Assembly (NCBI RefSeq): GCF_009846865.1
Contig: NZ_WUWN01000012.1
Span: 36,688-99,364 of the forward strand
Direction: 5' to 3'
DNA length: 62,677 nt
Source: Puerhibacterium puerhi
GTDB taxonomy: Bacteria; Actinomycetota; Actinomycetes; Actinomycetales; Cellulomonadaceae
How positions within the stretch are numbered: position 1 is the stretch's first letter; each line of letters starts with the position of its first letter. This document shows positions 34,449-43,465 of this stretch, piece after piece. The position numbers and the translations under genes are program-made. The notes below the pieces were generated by a model. The model did no database searches, was not told the DNA's origin, and worked only from the letters and a program-made list of their open reading frames with translations.

Positions 34449-34454
34449 TAGGGT
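34449..34454 (+). promoter_or_regulatory. -10 element TAGGGT, leaderless start of glnE
   Basis: Ends 6 nt before the GTG at 34461; gives glnE its own promoter downstream of the glnA2 terminator. Confidence 0.55.
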
Positions 34455-34460
34455 CGGCCC

Positions 34461-37400
34461 GTGGGAGCCACGACGACGTCCGGAGCCGACGAGCTGCCCC
34501 GCCCGCCCCGCGCGGCGGGCCGGCGCGAGACCGTCACCCGCCGCCTGCTGCGCGCGGGGTTCGCCGACCTCACCCGCTCGGCGCAGCTGTGGGCCGACCC
34601 CGCCCTGGAGGCGGTGCTGCCGACCGGCCCCGGCCCGGACGACGAGACGTCCGCGGCCGACGACCTGCTCGCCGCGCTCGGGGGCACCGCCGACCCCGAC
34701 CTGGCCCTCCTGCAGCTCGTGCGCCTGGCGAGCACCCCGGCCGCCGCCGGGGCCCTCGCCGACGTCCTGGCGCACGACGGGGTGCCGCGCGCCCGCCTCC
34801 TGGCCGTGCTCGGGGCGTCGTCGGCCCTCGGCGACGAGGTGGTGCGCCGCCCCGAGCTGCTGGCGGTGCTGCGCGACGGGGACGGCGGCGTCGGCGTCGC
34901 GCCCGAGCGCGTGCGCGCCGAGCTGCTGGCCGCGGTCGGCGCGGACCCCGACGCGCCCGACCCCGTGGCGGGGACCGAGCCCGGCCGGTGGCCGGACGCC
35001 GAGGCCCGCACGGCCACGGACGCGCTGCGCCGCGCCTACCGCGCCCGCCTGCTGCGGATCGCTGCCACCGACCTGACCACCGACGAGCCGCTCGGCCTGC
35101 TGCCGGCCGTCGCCGCCGCGCTCGCCGACCTCGCCGCCGCCGCGCTCGAGGCCGCTCTCGCCGTCGCGCGCTCCCAGCACCTCGACCACGCGCAGGTGCG
35201 CCTCGCCGTGATCGGCATGGGCAAGACCGGCGGGCGCGAGCTGAACTACGTCTCGGACGTGGACGTCGTCTACGTCGCCGAGCCGGGGGTGGACGCCGAC
35301 GGCCAGGAGGTCGCCGAGGCGCACGCCATGGCGGTGGGCGCGCGGCTGGCGTCGACGCTGCAGAAGGTCTGCGCCGGGGCGTCCGCCGAGCCGGCGCTGT
35401 GGCAGGTGGACGCCGCGCTGCGGCCGGAGGGCAAGCATGGCCCGCTGGTGCGCACCCTGTCCAGCCACCTCGCGTACTACGACCGGTGGGCCGCGACCTG
35501 GGAGTTCCAGGCCCTGCTCAAGGCGCGCCCCGTGGCGGGGGACCCCGAGCTCGGCCGGGCCTACCGCGCCGCCGTCGACCCGCTGGTGTGGAAGGCGGTC
35601 TCGCGCGAGAACTTCGTCGAGGACGCCCAGGCCATGCGCCGCCGGGTCGAGGAGCACGTGCCGCCCGCCGAGGCCGACCGGCAGATCAAGCTCGGCCGCG
35701 GCGGCCTGCGCGACGTCGAGTTCACCGTGCAGCTGCTGCAGCTCGTGCACGGCCGGATGGACCCGGGCATCCGTTCGCCCAACACGCTGCGGGCGCTGAC
35801 GGCGCTGGCCTCCGCGGGCTTCGTGGGGCGCGACCACGCCGGCCGCATGGCCGTGTGCTACCGGTTCCTGCGGGCCCTGGAGCACCGCGTGCAGCTGTAC
35901 CGGCTGCGCCGCACGCACCTGCTGCCCACCGGCGAGGAGGACCTGCGGCGCCTCGCCCGGTCGCTGGGCATGCGGGCCGAGGGCGCCGAGGGCCTCACCG
36001 AGCGGTGGAAGGCCACGCGCCGCGAGGTGCGCTCCCTGCACGAGGCGGTCTTCTACCGGCCGCTGCTGCCGGCGACGGCGCAGCTGTCCGAGGCGGAGGT
36101 GTCGCTCGCGCCGGAGGCGGCCCGGCACCGGTTCGCCGCCATCGGCTACCGCGACCCCGACGGGGCGATGCGGCACGTGCTCGCGCTGACCGAGGGCACC
36201 TCCCGGCGCGCGGCGCTGCAGCGCCAGCTGCTGCCGGTGCTGCTGGGGTGGTTCGCCGAGGGCGCCGACCCCGACGCGGGCCTGCTCGCGTTCCGCCGGC
36301 TGTCCGAGGAGCTCGGCAGCACCCACTGGTACCTCAAGCTGCTGCGCGACTCCGGGTCCGCGGCGCAGAACCTGGCCCAGGTGCTGTCGTCGTCGCGCTA
36401 CCTGGCGGACGCGCTGGCCCGCTCGCCCGAGTCGGTGCAGTGGCTCGCGGACCCCACCGGCCTCGAGCCGCGCGGCGCCGAGCGGCTCGACGCCGAGGCC
36501 GACGCGATCCTCACCCGCGCGGACGACCCGGCGACCGCGGCGGTGCTGCTGCGCGCCCTGCGCCGGCGCGAGCTGGCCCGCACCGGAGCGGCCGAGCTCC
36601 TGCGCCTGCTCGACCCCGTGAGCGCGGCCGCGGCGGTGAGCGACGCCGCCGACGTCGTGCTGCACGGCGGGCTGCGGGTGGCCGAGCACGTCGCGCGCGG
36701 CGAGCTGGGCCTGGACCAGGATCCGCAGGCGAACCCGACGCGCATGCTCGTGGTGGCCATGGGCCGGCTCGGCGGGCGCGAGATGGGCTACGGCTCGGAC
36801 GCCGACGTGATGTTCGTGCACGAGCCGGTGGCGGGCGCGGACGGGCAGCTCGCGAACCGGTTCGCGCTCACCGTGGCGACGCGGCTGCGCGAGATGCTGG
36901 GCGCCGTCGGGCCCGAGCCGTCGCTGCCGGTCGACGCCGACCTGCGGCCCGAGGGGCGGCAGGGGCCGCTGGCGCGCACGCTGGCCTCCTACGCGGAGTA
37001 CTACGAGCGGTGGTCGAGCGTGTGGGAGGCGCAGGCGCTGCTGCGCGCCCGGCCCGTGGCGACGTCGCCCGGCGCCGACGGGCTGGCCGAGCGGTTCACC
37101 GCCACGGTCGACCCGCGGCGCTACCCGGCCGGCGGCCTGGCGGCGGGCGATGTGCGCGAGGTGCGCCGCATCAAGGCGCGCGTGGAGTCCGAGCGGCTGC
37201 CGCGCGGCGTCGAGCCGGCGCGCCACCTCAAGCTGGGCCCGGGCGGCGTCTCCGACGTCGAGTGGACCGTGCAGCTGCTGCAGCTGCAGCACGCGCACAC
37301 GGTGCCCGGGCTGCGGACCACGGGCACGGTCGCCGCGCTCGACGCCGCCGAGGACGCCGGCCTCGTGGGCCCGGTCGACGCCCAGCACCTGCGCGAGGCG

Positions 37401-37619
37401 TGGGTGCTGGCCTCCCGGCTGCGCTCGGCGGTGGTGCTGTGGTCCGGCCGGACCACGGGCAGCCACGCCGACGTGCTCCCGCACGACCGCCAGGCGCTCG
37501 CCGGCATCGCCCGGCTGATGGGCGACGTGGGGGGCGGGGCGGACCTCGAGGAGCTCTACCTGCGCACCGCCCGGCGCGCGCGGGCGGTCGTCGACCGCGT
37601 CTTCTACGAGGCGGGCTGA
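34461..37619 (+). CDS. glnE: bifunctional glutamine synthetase adenylyltransferase/deadenylase
   Basis: 1052 residues, full length. Two nucleotidyltransferase halves are evident: the N-terminal GMGKTGGRELNYVSDVDVVY and the C-terminal MGRLGGREMGYGSDADVMFV, each followed by a helical GlnD-UR-uridylyl domain (KLGRGGLRDVEFTVQLLQ; KLGPGGVSDVEWTVQLLQ). It adds AMP to, and removes AMP from, the regulatory tyrosine of GlnA1 (gene at 53096), tuning nitrogen assimilation. The GTG at 34461 is set by the TAGGGT element. A 1047-codon open frame on the opposite strand is a composition artefact. Confidence 0.96.
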   Translation: MGATTTSGADELPRPPRAAGRRETVTRRLLRAGFADLTRSAQLWADPALEAVLPTGPGPDDETSAADDLLAALGGTADPDLALLQLVRLASTPAAAGALADVLAHDGVPRARLLAVLGASSALGDEVVRRPELLAVLRDGDGGVGVAPERVRAELLAAVGADPDAPDPVAGTEPGRWPDAEARTATDALRRAYRARLLRIAATDLTTDEPLGLLPAVAAALADLAAAALEAALAVARSQHLDHAQVRLAVIGMGKTGGRELNYVSDVDVVYVAEPGVDADGQEVAEAHAMAVGARLASTLQKVCAGASAEPALWQVDAALRPEGKHGPLVRTLSSHLAYYDRWAATWEFQALLKARPVAGDPELGRAYRAAVDPLVWKAVSRENFVEDAQAMRRRVEEHVPPAEADRQIKLGRGGLRDVEFTVQLLQLVHGRMDPGIRSPNTLRALTALASAGFVGRDHAGRMAVCYRFLRALEHRVQLYRLRRTHLLPTGEEDLRRLARSLGMRAEGAEGLTERWKATRREVRSLHEAVFYRPLLPATAQLSEAEVSLAPEAARHRFAAIGYRDPDGAMRHVLALTEGTSRRAALQRQLLPVLLGWFAEGADPDAGLLAFRRLSEELGSTHWYLKLLRDSGSAAQNLAQVLSSSRYLADALARSPESVQWLADPTGLEPRGAERLDAEADAILTRADDPATAAVLLRALRRRELARTGAAELLRLLDPVSAAAAVSDAADVVLHGGLRVAEHVARGELGLDQDPQANPTRMLVVAMGRLGGREMGYGSDADVMFVHEPVAGADGQLANRFALTVATRLREMLGAVGPEPSLPVDADLRPEGRQGPLARTLASYAEYYERWSSVWEAQALLRARPVATSPGADGLAERFTATVDPRRYPAGGLAAGDVREVRRIKARVESERLPRGVEPARHLKLGPGGVSDVEWTVQLLQLQHAHTVPGLRTTGTVAALDAAEDAGLVGPVDAQHLREAWVLASRLRSAVVLWSGRTTGSHADVLPHDRQALAGIARLMGDVGGGADLEELYLRTARRARAVVDRVFYEAG

Positions 37620-37629
37620 CCGCCGCCGG

Positions 37630-37917
37630 TCACGGGCTCGGCGCGGGCGGCTCGGGCGCGGGCACGGCCAGCGCGGCGCGGGCGCGCCGCAGCCCCAGCC
37701 CCGCGACCTGCCGGACGGCGACGATCGCCGCCGCGGTGGCCAGCGCCGTCGGCGTGCCCGTGGCGCCGAGCCGCAGCAGCCCGGCCGCCAGGAGGAAGTC
37801 GAGCAGCCACTGCAGGCCCGCGAGCGGGGCGCGCGTCACGAGCGCGACGGCGGCGCCGCTGAGCAGGCCGGCGGCCACGACCCCGAGCGCGACGACGTCG
37901 CGCACCGCGTCGGTCAC
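37630..37917 (-). CDS. small hypothetical membrane protein
   Basis: 95 residues with two or three hydrophobic helices (VALGVVAAGLLSGAAVALV; LQWLLDFLLAAGLLRLG; TALATAAAIVAVRQVAGLGL) and a Pro/Ala tail. Its GTG start at 37917 overlaps the TGA of the DUF1622 gene by 4 bp, so the two are translationally coupled and probably function together in the membrane. Matches a small partner often encoded after DUF1622 proteins. No known function. Confidence 0.7.
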   Translation of the reverse strand: MTDAVRDVVALGVVAAGLLSGAAVALVTRAPLAGLQWLLDFLLAAGLLRLGATGTPTALATAAAIVAVRQVAGLGLRRARAALAVPAPEPPAPSP

Positions 37918-38318
37918 CCGGCCGCCTGGGCCGTGTCGCGCTGGGCCGTGTCGCGCTCTGCCGTGTCGCGGGCGATCTCCTCGCGCTCCTCGCGGATCTC
38001 GCGGGCGAGGAAGAAGTTGAGCGCGGTGCGGATCGCGGCGACGGCGGCGAGCTCGGCGATCTCGCGCAGGGTCGGCGCCACGGCCGTGCGCAGCACGTCG
38101 CTGGCCAGCTGGAACTCCAGGCCGAGCGCGAGCATGCGGCCCAGGTCCAGGCGCACCCGGGTGAAGGAGGACACCCGGCGCTCGCGGACCGCCAGGACCA
38201 GGAACCGCACGAACGCGATCACGCAGCCGCTGAAGATGATGACCGCCCCGGCCGTCTCGACCAGCCGGACCAGCACGTCGACGAACGTGGCGACGGCGTC
38301 CTCGCTCAGGAATCCCAC
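37914..38318 (-). CDS. DUF1622 family membrane protein
   Basis: 134 residues: two hydrophobic segments (FVDVLVRLVETAGAVIIFSG; residues ~80-105 amphipathic), the conserved VRLDLGRMLALGLEFQLASD stretch of DUF1622, and a charged C-terminal helix. The last 17 residues carry three RDTA units (RDTAERDTAQRDTAQ), a 15-bp coding repeat. GTG start at 38318 with CATACT 6 nt before it. Two-gene operon with the membrane protein at 37630. Molecular role unknown. Confidence 0.85.
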   Translation of the reverse strand: MGFLSEDAVATFVDVLVRLVETAGAVIIFSGCVIAFVRFLVLAVRERRVSSFTRVRLDLGRMLALGLEFQLASDVLRTAVAPTLREIAELAAVAAIRTALNFFLAREIREEREEIARDTAERDTAQRDTAQAAG

Positions 38319-38381
38319 CGGCCGAGTATGGGCACGCCCCGGCCCGGCCGCACGGGGCGGCTGCCGGTGGGGCCGGCCGGC

Positions 38382-39677
38382 TCAGGCGGTGCGCGAGGCG
38401 GCGGGGGCCTGCGCGCCGGTCGCGGCGCCCTGCCCGAGCCCGTCGATGCCGGCGAGCCAGTCGAACATCCGCTGCTCGGTGAGCGCGCGGGCCAGCGGCT
38501 GGCAGTGGTGGTTCGCCCCCTCGGCGGCCGTGAACCGCACGAGCGTGGAGACGCCGGGCGTCAGCCGGGCCAGCTCGGCGGGCTGGCCGGGCCAGAACTG
38601 CTCGTCCTCCGGGTCGGCGATCAGCAGGGGCGTGGTGATGCGGCCCGCGACGCCGCGCGCGTCGTACTGCCGCACGGCGCGCACCGTGGCGGCGTAGCCG
38701 TCGGTCCCGTACGGGCGCGCGCGGAAGCGCCACGTGCGCGCCGTGCCCGGGCTCAGGCGCATGCCGAGCGCCATCTCCTTGTCGAACCTGCGGTCGTCGC
38801 CGGCGTCGAGGTGCTTGAGCAGGCTGTGCGGCATCCGGCCGGTCCACGACGCCGCCACGTCCACCACGCCCGGGTCGACGACCGCCGCGGCGGGGCGGTG
38901 CTCGAACGCGAGCGCCCGGGTGACCCAGTACCCGCCCTGGCTGATGCCGTAGACGACGACCCGGTCGGCGTCGACGCCCGGGTAGGCCGTCGCCGCGTCC
39001 AGGACCGGCGTGAGCACCGCCTCGAAGTCGGGGCGGAACGGGACGCCCCGCTCGAAGAGCATCGACTGCTGCCCGGGTCCGTCGAAGACGAGCGCGTGGT
39101 AGCCGCGGGCCAGGGCCCCGTGCACGGCGGCCGCCCACAGCGAGGTCAGCGACCCGTCCGAGCCGTTGACGGCGACCAGCAGGGGCCGGGCGCCGGCGTC
39201 CCCGTCGGTGCGTCCGTCGGCGCCGGAGCCCGGGGCGCGGAAGAGGTACCCGGGCAGGGGAGTGCTCTCGTACGGGATCTCGACGCGCTCGACGTCGACG
39301 GCGGCGGTGTCGACCCAGCGGTCCCACGCGGCGCGGTGCTTGCGGAAGGTGGCCAGGAGGCGGTCGTCGTCGTCCAGGGCGGCGACCGCGTCGACCGCCA
39401 CCCCGTAGTACCCGGAGGCGCGCAGCCAGGCCGACGCCGCGCTGGCCTCCCGGCCGGGGCCCGTCGCCGCCTCGGCGAGCGCGGCGACCCGGTCGCCGAG
39501 CCCGTCCCAGGCCGCGAACCAGGCCTCGTGGTCGTCGTCGCGCAGGCCCGAGACGGCTGCGAGGACCTCGCCGACGTCGGCGGCGCCGCTGTAGGCGTGG
39601 CCCAGGACGGTGCGGATCTCGAAGTCGTGGTCGGGGTCGCCGGCGAACCCGGCGGTGAACGGGTCGTGGTGGGACAT
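38382..39677 (-). CDS. alpha/beta hydrolase (FrsA/DUF1100-like esterase)
   Basis: 431 residues. A ~150-residue helical N-terminal domain precedes a hydrolase core with nucleophile elbow GISQGG (preceded by DRVVVYGISQ), the acid in LLIADPEDEQF and the catalytic His in GANHHCQPLA. The oxyanion segment is LVAVNGSDGSL. Architecture fits the esterase/dipeptidyl-peptidase-like family often called 'alpha/beta hydrolase family protein' with an N-terminal cap. ATG at 39677 with AGGAG about 8 bases upstream. No signal peptide. Substrate unknown. Confidence 0.85.
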   Translation of the reverse strand: MSHHDPFTAGFAGDPDHDFEIRTVLGHAYSGAADVGEVLAAVSGLRDDDHEAWFAAWDGLGDRVAALAEAATGPGREASAASAWLRASGYYGVAVDAVAALDDDDRLLATFRKHRAAWDRWVDTAAVDVERVEIPYESTPLPGYLFRAPGSGADGRTDGDAGARPLLVAVNGSDGSLTSLWAAAVHGALARGYHALVFDGPGQQSMLFERGVPFRPDFEAVLTPVLDAATAYPGVDADRVVVYGISQGGYWVTRALAFEHRPAAAVVDPGVVDVAASWTGRMPHSLLKHLDAGDDRRFDKEMALGMRLSPGTARTWRFRARPYGTDGYAATVRAVRQYDARGVAGRITTPLLIADPEDEQFWPGQPAELARLTPGVSTLVRFTAAEGANHHCQPLARALTEQRMFDWLAGIDGLGQGAATGAQAPAASRTA

Positions 39678-39723
39678 CTGGGGGCTCCTCACGTCGGCGT
39701 GCGGTCCTCGGGCGATCCCCCCT

Positions 39724-40359
39724 CTACGCGGGCTGCCGGCCCGCCGCCCTGCGCCGGCGCTCGGCCGCCGCGCGCAGCGGGCGCTCGAGCAGCAGCACGA
39801 GCAGCCACGCCGCGCCGGCGCCCGGGAAGAGCAGCGCGAGCACGAACGCGAGACCGAACAGTCCTGAGACCAACCATCGCTCGAACGGGCCCTCGCGCGC
39901 CACGGTGGGCAGGAACCCGCCGCGGCGCAACGCCGTCTCCTCGGCGTGCAGGCACAGCGAGCCGAACAGCATCGTCCCGACGTAGACGCCGAGCGCCAGC
40001 CGGTCGTCGTCGGCCGCGACCACGACGTCCAGCACCGTCGCGACGGGCAGCGCGACGATCGAGGCGAGCCAGAACAGCTCGATCTGCAGGATCCGCGGGC
40101 TGTAGCCCGTCGCCCGGACGAAGAGCCAGTGGTGCTCGTGCCAGAAGATCCCGATCACCGCAAAGCTGATGGCGGCCGAGACGATGTCGGGCCAGCTGTC
40201 GGCGAAGAACCCCTGCGCGGACGAGGCGGCCATCGCCTGGTCGACGAGCGGCAGCATCACCAGCGTGAGGGCGATGGCGGCCACCGCGTCGGCGAACGCC
40301 AGGACGCGGTCCAACCCGTGCGCATCGCCGCGCCGACGGACAGGCTCGGGCTCGGCCAT
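39724..40359 (-). CDS. TMEM175-family potassium channel (DUF1211)
   Basis: 211 residues, six hydrophobic helices. Helix 1 carries the TMEM175 selectivity signature region RVLAFADAVAAIALTLVMLPL (F-x-D-x-V-x-A-I pattern). Bacterial TMEM175 proteins are tetrameric K+ leak channels of the plasma membrane. Position 6 in the motif has Ala where Gly is common (ADAV versus SDGV). ATG at 40359 with TACCGT 6 nt upstream: leaderless. Divergent from the phosphoesterase gene. Confidence 0.88.
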   Translation of the reverse strand: MAEPEPVRRRGDAHGLDRVLAFADAVAAIALTLVMLPLVDQAMAASSAQGFFADSWPDIVSAAISFAVIGIFWHEHHWLFVRATGYSPRILQIELFWLASIVALPVATVLDVVVAADDDRLALGVYVGTMLFGSLCLHAEETALRRGGFLPTVAREGPFERWLVSGLFGLAFVLALLFPGAGAAWLLVLLLERPLRAAAERRRRAAGRQPA

Positions 40360-40365
40360 GGCTCC

Positions 40366-40371
40366 ACGGTA
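40366..40371 (-). promoter_or_regulatory. -10 element TACCGT, leaderless start of TMEM175 gene
   Basis: Ends 6 nt before the ATG at 40359. Confidence 0.55.
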
Positions 40372-40442
40372 GGGGTGGGCGCCAGGGATGGCACCGCGAG
40401 GCGGTCGCGGGGCCTCGCGGGCGGCGCCACGGAGGCGACGCC

Positions 40443-40448
40443 TATCGT
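40443..40448 (+). promoter_or_regulatory. -10 element TATCGT, leaderless start of phosphoesterase
   Basis: Ends 6 nt before the GTG at 40455. Confidence 0.55.
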
Positions 40449-40454
40449 GGCGGC

Positions 40455-40958
40455 GTGCCGACCCGCCTGCTGCTGCTCAGCGACACCCACGTGCCCGCCC
40501 GCGCCCGCGCCCTTCCCGAGCAGGTGTGGCGCGCCGTGGACGCTGCCGACGTGGTGGTGCACGCCGGGGACTGGGTGACCCTCGAGCTGCTCGACGCGCT
40601 CGCGGGGCGCGCCGCCAGGCTCGTCGGCGTCGCCGGCAACAACGACGGAGCCGAGCTGCACGACCGGCTGGGCGAGGTCGCCCGGGTGACGGTCGAGGGC
40701 GTGCGCCTGGCGGTCGTGCACGAGACGGGCCCCAAGCAGGGCCGGGAGGTCCGGGCGGACCGGGCGTTCCCGGACACCGACGTGCTCGTCTTCGGCCACA
40801 GCCACATCCCGTGGGACACGGTCAGCCCCGCCGGGATGCGGCTGCTCAACCCCGGGTCGCCGACCGACCGGCGGCGCCAGCCCGTGGGCACCTACCTCAC
40901 CGCGACGGCCGCCGACGGGCGTCTCCACGACGTGGAGCTCGTGCCCGTCGCGCGCTGA
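40455..40958 (+). CDS. YfcE/MJ0936-like metallophosphoesterase
   Basis: 167 residues. All metal ligands of the calcineurin-like fold are present: Asp10 and His12 (SDTH), Asp39 (HAGDW), Asn62 (GNND), His89 (VHETG) and His115/His117 (GHSH). Small members of this branch hydrolyse phosphodiesters, including cyclic nucleotides or 2',3'-cNMP, with Mn/Fe. GTG start at 40455 fixed by the -10 element. Divergent from the TMEM175 gene and convergent with the following membrane protein gene. Confidence 0.9.
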   Translation: MPTRLLLLSDTHVPARARALPEQVWRAVDAADVVVHAGDWVTLELLDALAGRAARLVGVAGNNDGAELHDRLGEVARVTVEGVRLAVVHETGPKQGREVRADRAFPDTDVLVFGHSHIPWDTVSPAGMRLLNPGSPTDRRRQPVGTYLTATAADGRLHDVELVPVAR

Positions 40959-40976
40959 CGCTCGACCGCGCGGCGC

Positions 40977-41768
40977 TCAGGACGGCGGTGCCGGTGGGGT
41001 CGGTGCGCCGCCGAGGAGCGTGCGCACGCGCTGCTGGCGGGCCTGGTAGCGCGCGCCGAACCGCGCCTCGGCGCGGGCGCGCCGGCGGGGGCGGTCCGCG
41101 TACCGCCGTCGGGCCCAGGACGACGACGGCTTCGCCAGCCGTACCGCCCCCACCGCCGCCACGACGGGCACGACGATGCCCACCATCCCGGTGGCCACCT
41201 TGCCCTTGAGGAAGCACACGACCGCGCAGGCCATGTGCGCCACGACGGAGAGCGCGTAGGCCCGCAGGCCGCCCTCGACCTCGTCGGGCGTCTCGCCGAC
41301 GGGCGAGGTGGCGACCAGGAGCGCCGCGCCGACGGCGGCGCCGACCAGCACCGCCTCGATCGACTTCTCGCCCTGCGGGCTCCAGTAGACGTCGTCGACG
41401 TAGAGCCACAGCGCGAACTCGTCGAGCGCCAGCGCGGCGCCGACGCCGAACATCAGCCCCAGGATCAAGGACGCCGGCTCGCCGGGGGAGTAGCGCAGCA
41501 GGAGCAGGCCGGTGACCAGGACCAGCAGGATGCCCCACACCTGGTGGTGCACGTGGACGCCGCCGATCGTGACGTCGCCGATCAGCCGGCGCCGGCGGCG
41601 TGCGGTCCCGCCGGCCGCGGGCGCGGTGTCCGCCCCCTCCGCGTGCGCACGCGCCCGGATGCGGCGCGTGACGGCACGCACGACGAGGAACGTCACGACG
41701 AAGCCCAGCAGCGCGACGAGGGTGGGTGCGCGCCCGGCGTCGACCACGTGGTGGGTGTACCAGGCCAT
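40977..41768 (-). CDS. hypothetical integral membrane protein
   Basis: 263 residues: an N-terminal helix (~14-34), a short basic loop, then a core of about five helices with polar residues inside them (VHVHHQVWGILLVLVTGLLL; FGVGAALALDEFALWLYVDD). Conserved-looking His pairs and DEFALWLYVDDVYW recall a widespread actinobacterial 'integral membrane protein' family without known activity; the HVHHQ/DE pattern could bind metal. A basic C-terminal tail of ~45 residues faces the cytosol. ATG at 41768. Confidence 0.78.
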   Translation of the reverse strand: MAWYTHHVVDAGRAPTLVALLGFVVTFLVVRAVTRRIRARAHAEGADTAPAAGGTARRRRRLIGDVTIGGVHVHHQVWGILLVLVTGLLLLRYSPGEPASLILGLMFGVGAALALDEFALWLYVDDVYWSPQGEKSIEAVLVGAAVGAALLVATSPVGETPDEVEGGLRAYALSVVAHMACAVVCFLKGKVATGMVGIVVPVVAAVGAVRLAKPSSSWARRRYADRPRRRARAEARFGARYQARQQRVRTLLGGAPTPPAPPS

Positions 41769-41814
41769 GAGCCCCTCCGAGGCGTGTGCGTGGCCGGCCC
41801 GTCGTCGGGCGTTC

Positions 41815-41850
41815 CGCTGGGCCCTTCGCTGGGCCCTTCGCTGGGCCCGT
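41815..41850. repeat. 12-bp tandem repeat, three copies
   Basis: CGCTGGGCCCTT twice (41815-41826, 41827-41838) and once with T-to-G near the end (41839-41850), in the leader between the membrane-protein gene and the divergent PadR gene. Confidence 0.8.
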
Positions 41851-41964
41851 GCCCTCGGTCAGTCCCTCGGTGCGTCTCGTCCCATGGTGGTCCCGCGGCG
41901 GCCGGAGGTCGAGGAGAGGGGACGAGGGTGGGCGTGTCGGCCGGGCATAAGTTCGTGGCGAGGG

Positions 41965-41970
41965 TATGTT
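41965..41970 (+). promoter_or_regulatory. -10 element TATGTT, leaderless start of PadR gene
   Basis: Ends 7 nt before the ATG at 41978. Confidence 0.55.
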
Positions 41971-41977
41971 CGCCGGC

Positions 41978-42394
41978 ATGGCTTCCCAAGGGCTGCAGGA
42001 ACCCGCCTTCCTCATCTTGTCGGCGCTGGCGCAGGGGCCGATGCACGGGTACGGGATCGTCAAGGACGTCGAGGCGAGCTCGGGCGGCCGGATCGCCCTG
42101 CGGACCGGCACGCTGTACGGGGCGATCGACCGGCTCGTGGTCGCCGGGCTGGTAGAGGTCGACCGCGAGGAGGTGGTGGACTCCCGGCTGCGGCGGTACT
42201 ACCGCCTGACGCCCGAGGGGGGCGCGCGGCTCGCTGCCGAGGCGGAGCGTGCGCAGACGCAGGCGCAGCGGGCGCTCGAGCGGCTCCGGATGCGCGGCCA
42301 GGCGGCGCCCGCGCTCCCCACGGCGTCGTCGGGCGGGACGAGGCTGGGCGGGGCTGGGCTGGGCGGGGCGAACCTGGGAGGGGCGACGGCATGA
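41978..42394 (+). CDS. PadR family transcriptional regulator
   Basis: 138 residues. The winged-helix PadR core spans ~residues 5-85 (FLILSALAQGPMHGYGIVKD; LRTGTLYGAIDRLVVAGLVE; RRYYRLTPEGGARL). The C-terminal ~25 residues are a low-complexity GGTRLGGAGLGGANLGG tail instead of the usual dimerisation helix extension, encoded by a near-tandem GC-rich repeat. PadR regulators of this short type usually repress an adjacent membrane gene; here the next gene overlaps its stop by 4 bp (ATGA). No palindromic ATGT-type operator was found. Confidence 0.88.
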   Translation: MASQGLQEPAFLILSALAQGPMHGYGIVKDVEASSGGRIALRTGTLYGAIDRLVVAGLVEVDREEVVDSRLRRYYRLTPEGGARLAAEAERAQTQAQRALERLRMRGQAAPALPTASSGGTRLGGAGLGGANLGGATA

Positions 42395-43440
42395 CCGGCG
42401 AGAAGGTGTTCGTGACCCCGGCGCTCGCGCGGGACTACCGGCGGCTGACGGCCCTCTTCCCGTACAGCTACCGGCGGGCTCACCAGGCCGAGATGCTCGG
42501 CCACCTGCTCGCCGCCGCGGCGCCCGGGCAGTCGCGGCCCGCCCCCGGCGAGCGGTCCGACCTCCTGCGTGCGGCGGCCCGCGAGTGGCTGCTCGCGCCG
42601 CTCGGGTCGACGCCGCGGCAGCGCAGGGGCGGGACGGAAGCGCTGCTGCTCCTCCTCCCGCTGCTCCTGGCCCTGCCGGCGGCGGCCGCTCTGGGCGGTG
42701 CTGCCCGGGCCCTCGGCACCGCCGACGGACCGGGGGCAGTGCTCGCGCTGGCGCCGATGACCGCCCCGTGGGTGCTCTGGGCCGCGGGTGCGCTCGCGCT
42801 GGTGGCGGCCTCCCTGCCGGTGGCCCGCGGCCTCTTCGTGGCCGCCGCCGTCATGGCCTGGCTCACGATCGCCCTGCTGATCGCGCGGGGCGAGCTGCTC
42901 GCCGCCTTCACGGCCGCGGGGTGGGCGGTCGGTCACACCGCGTGCGCCGTCGTGTCCGCCGAGCGTGCGGCCTGGGGGTCCGCGCCGGCGTGGTCGGTGG
43001 GGCGGCGGATCGGAGTGCTGGTGGCCGCGCTGGCCGCCGGCCTGCCGGTCATGGCGACGGCGCCCTACCCAGGCCTGGGCCCGCTCGGCGTCTCGCTCAG
43101 CGGTGGCGCCACCGTGGTCGTCATCGTGGTCGGCCTGATCGCCTTGGCGTGGTCGAGTCGCCTGCGCCAGTCCGTGCCGATCGTCCTCGGCGTCGTGTCC
43201 GCCGTCGTGCTCGGGCGCACGGGCATGTTCGGGTCACGGCTGGCGCCGCTCGAGGTCGTCGACCTCGGCAACGTCCTGGGCCTTCTCGCCGCATCGGCGA
43301 TCCTGACGGCGCTGGCGCGGTGGGTCGTCAACCGCATCGACGAGCTCGCCGCGGCCCGGGCGCGCCTCGGCGACGACGTCGCCGGTTTGACCACGACGAC
43401 CGCCCGTATGACCGTGAGCGACCGTGCCAGGGTGAGCTGA
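42391..43440 (+). CDS. hypothetical polytopic membrane protein (PadR partner)
   Basis: 349 residues. A ~75-residue cytosolic head (FVTPALARDYRRLTALFPYS, DLLRAAAREWLLAPL) is followed by about nine hydrophobic helices. This arrangement, encoded directly after a PadR gene, resembles the permease-like partners seen in actinobacterial PadR operons. Translationally coupled through ATGA overlap at 42391. No transport motif such as an ABC ATPase partner is present nearby. Function unknown; stress-responsive membrane remodelling is a guess from context. Confidence 0.72.
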   Translation: MTGEKVFVTPALARDYRRLTALFPYSYRRAHQAEMLGHLLAAAAPGQSRPAPGERSDLLRAAAREWLLAPLGSTPRQRRGGTEALLLLLPLLLALPAAAALGGAARALGTADGPGAVLALAPMTAPWVLWAAGALALVAASLPVARGLFVAAAVMAWLTIALLIARGELLAAFTAAGWAVGHTACAVVSAERAAWGSAPAWSVGRRIGVLVAALAAGLPVMATAPYPGLGPLGVSLSGGATVVVIVVGLIALAWSSRLRQSVPIVLGVVSAVVLGRTGMFGSRLAPLEVVDLGNVLGLLAASAILTALARWVVNRIDELAAARARLGDDVAGLTTTTARMTVSDRARVS

Positions 43441-43465
43441 CGTCGTCGCGGTCGTGGCGTCGCGG

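Noticed and set aside
34341-37484. 1047-codon open frame opposite glnE
   Set aside because: His/Arg/Gly/Gln-rich shadow with no domain; typical antisense frame in very GC-rich DNA over a verified gene.
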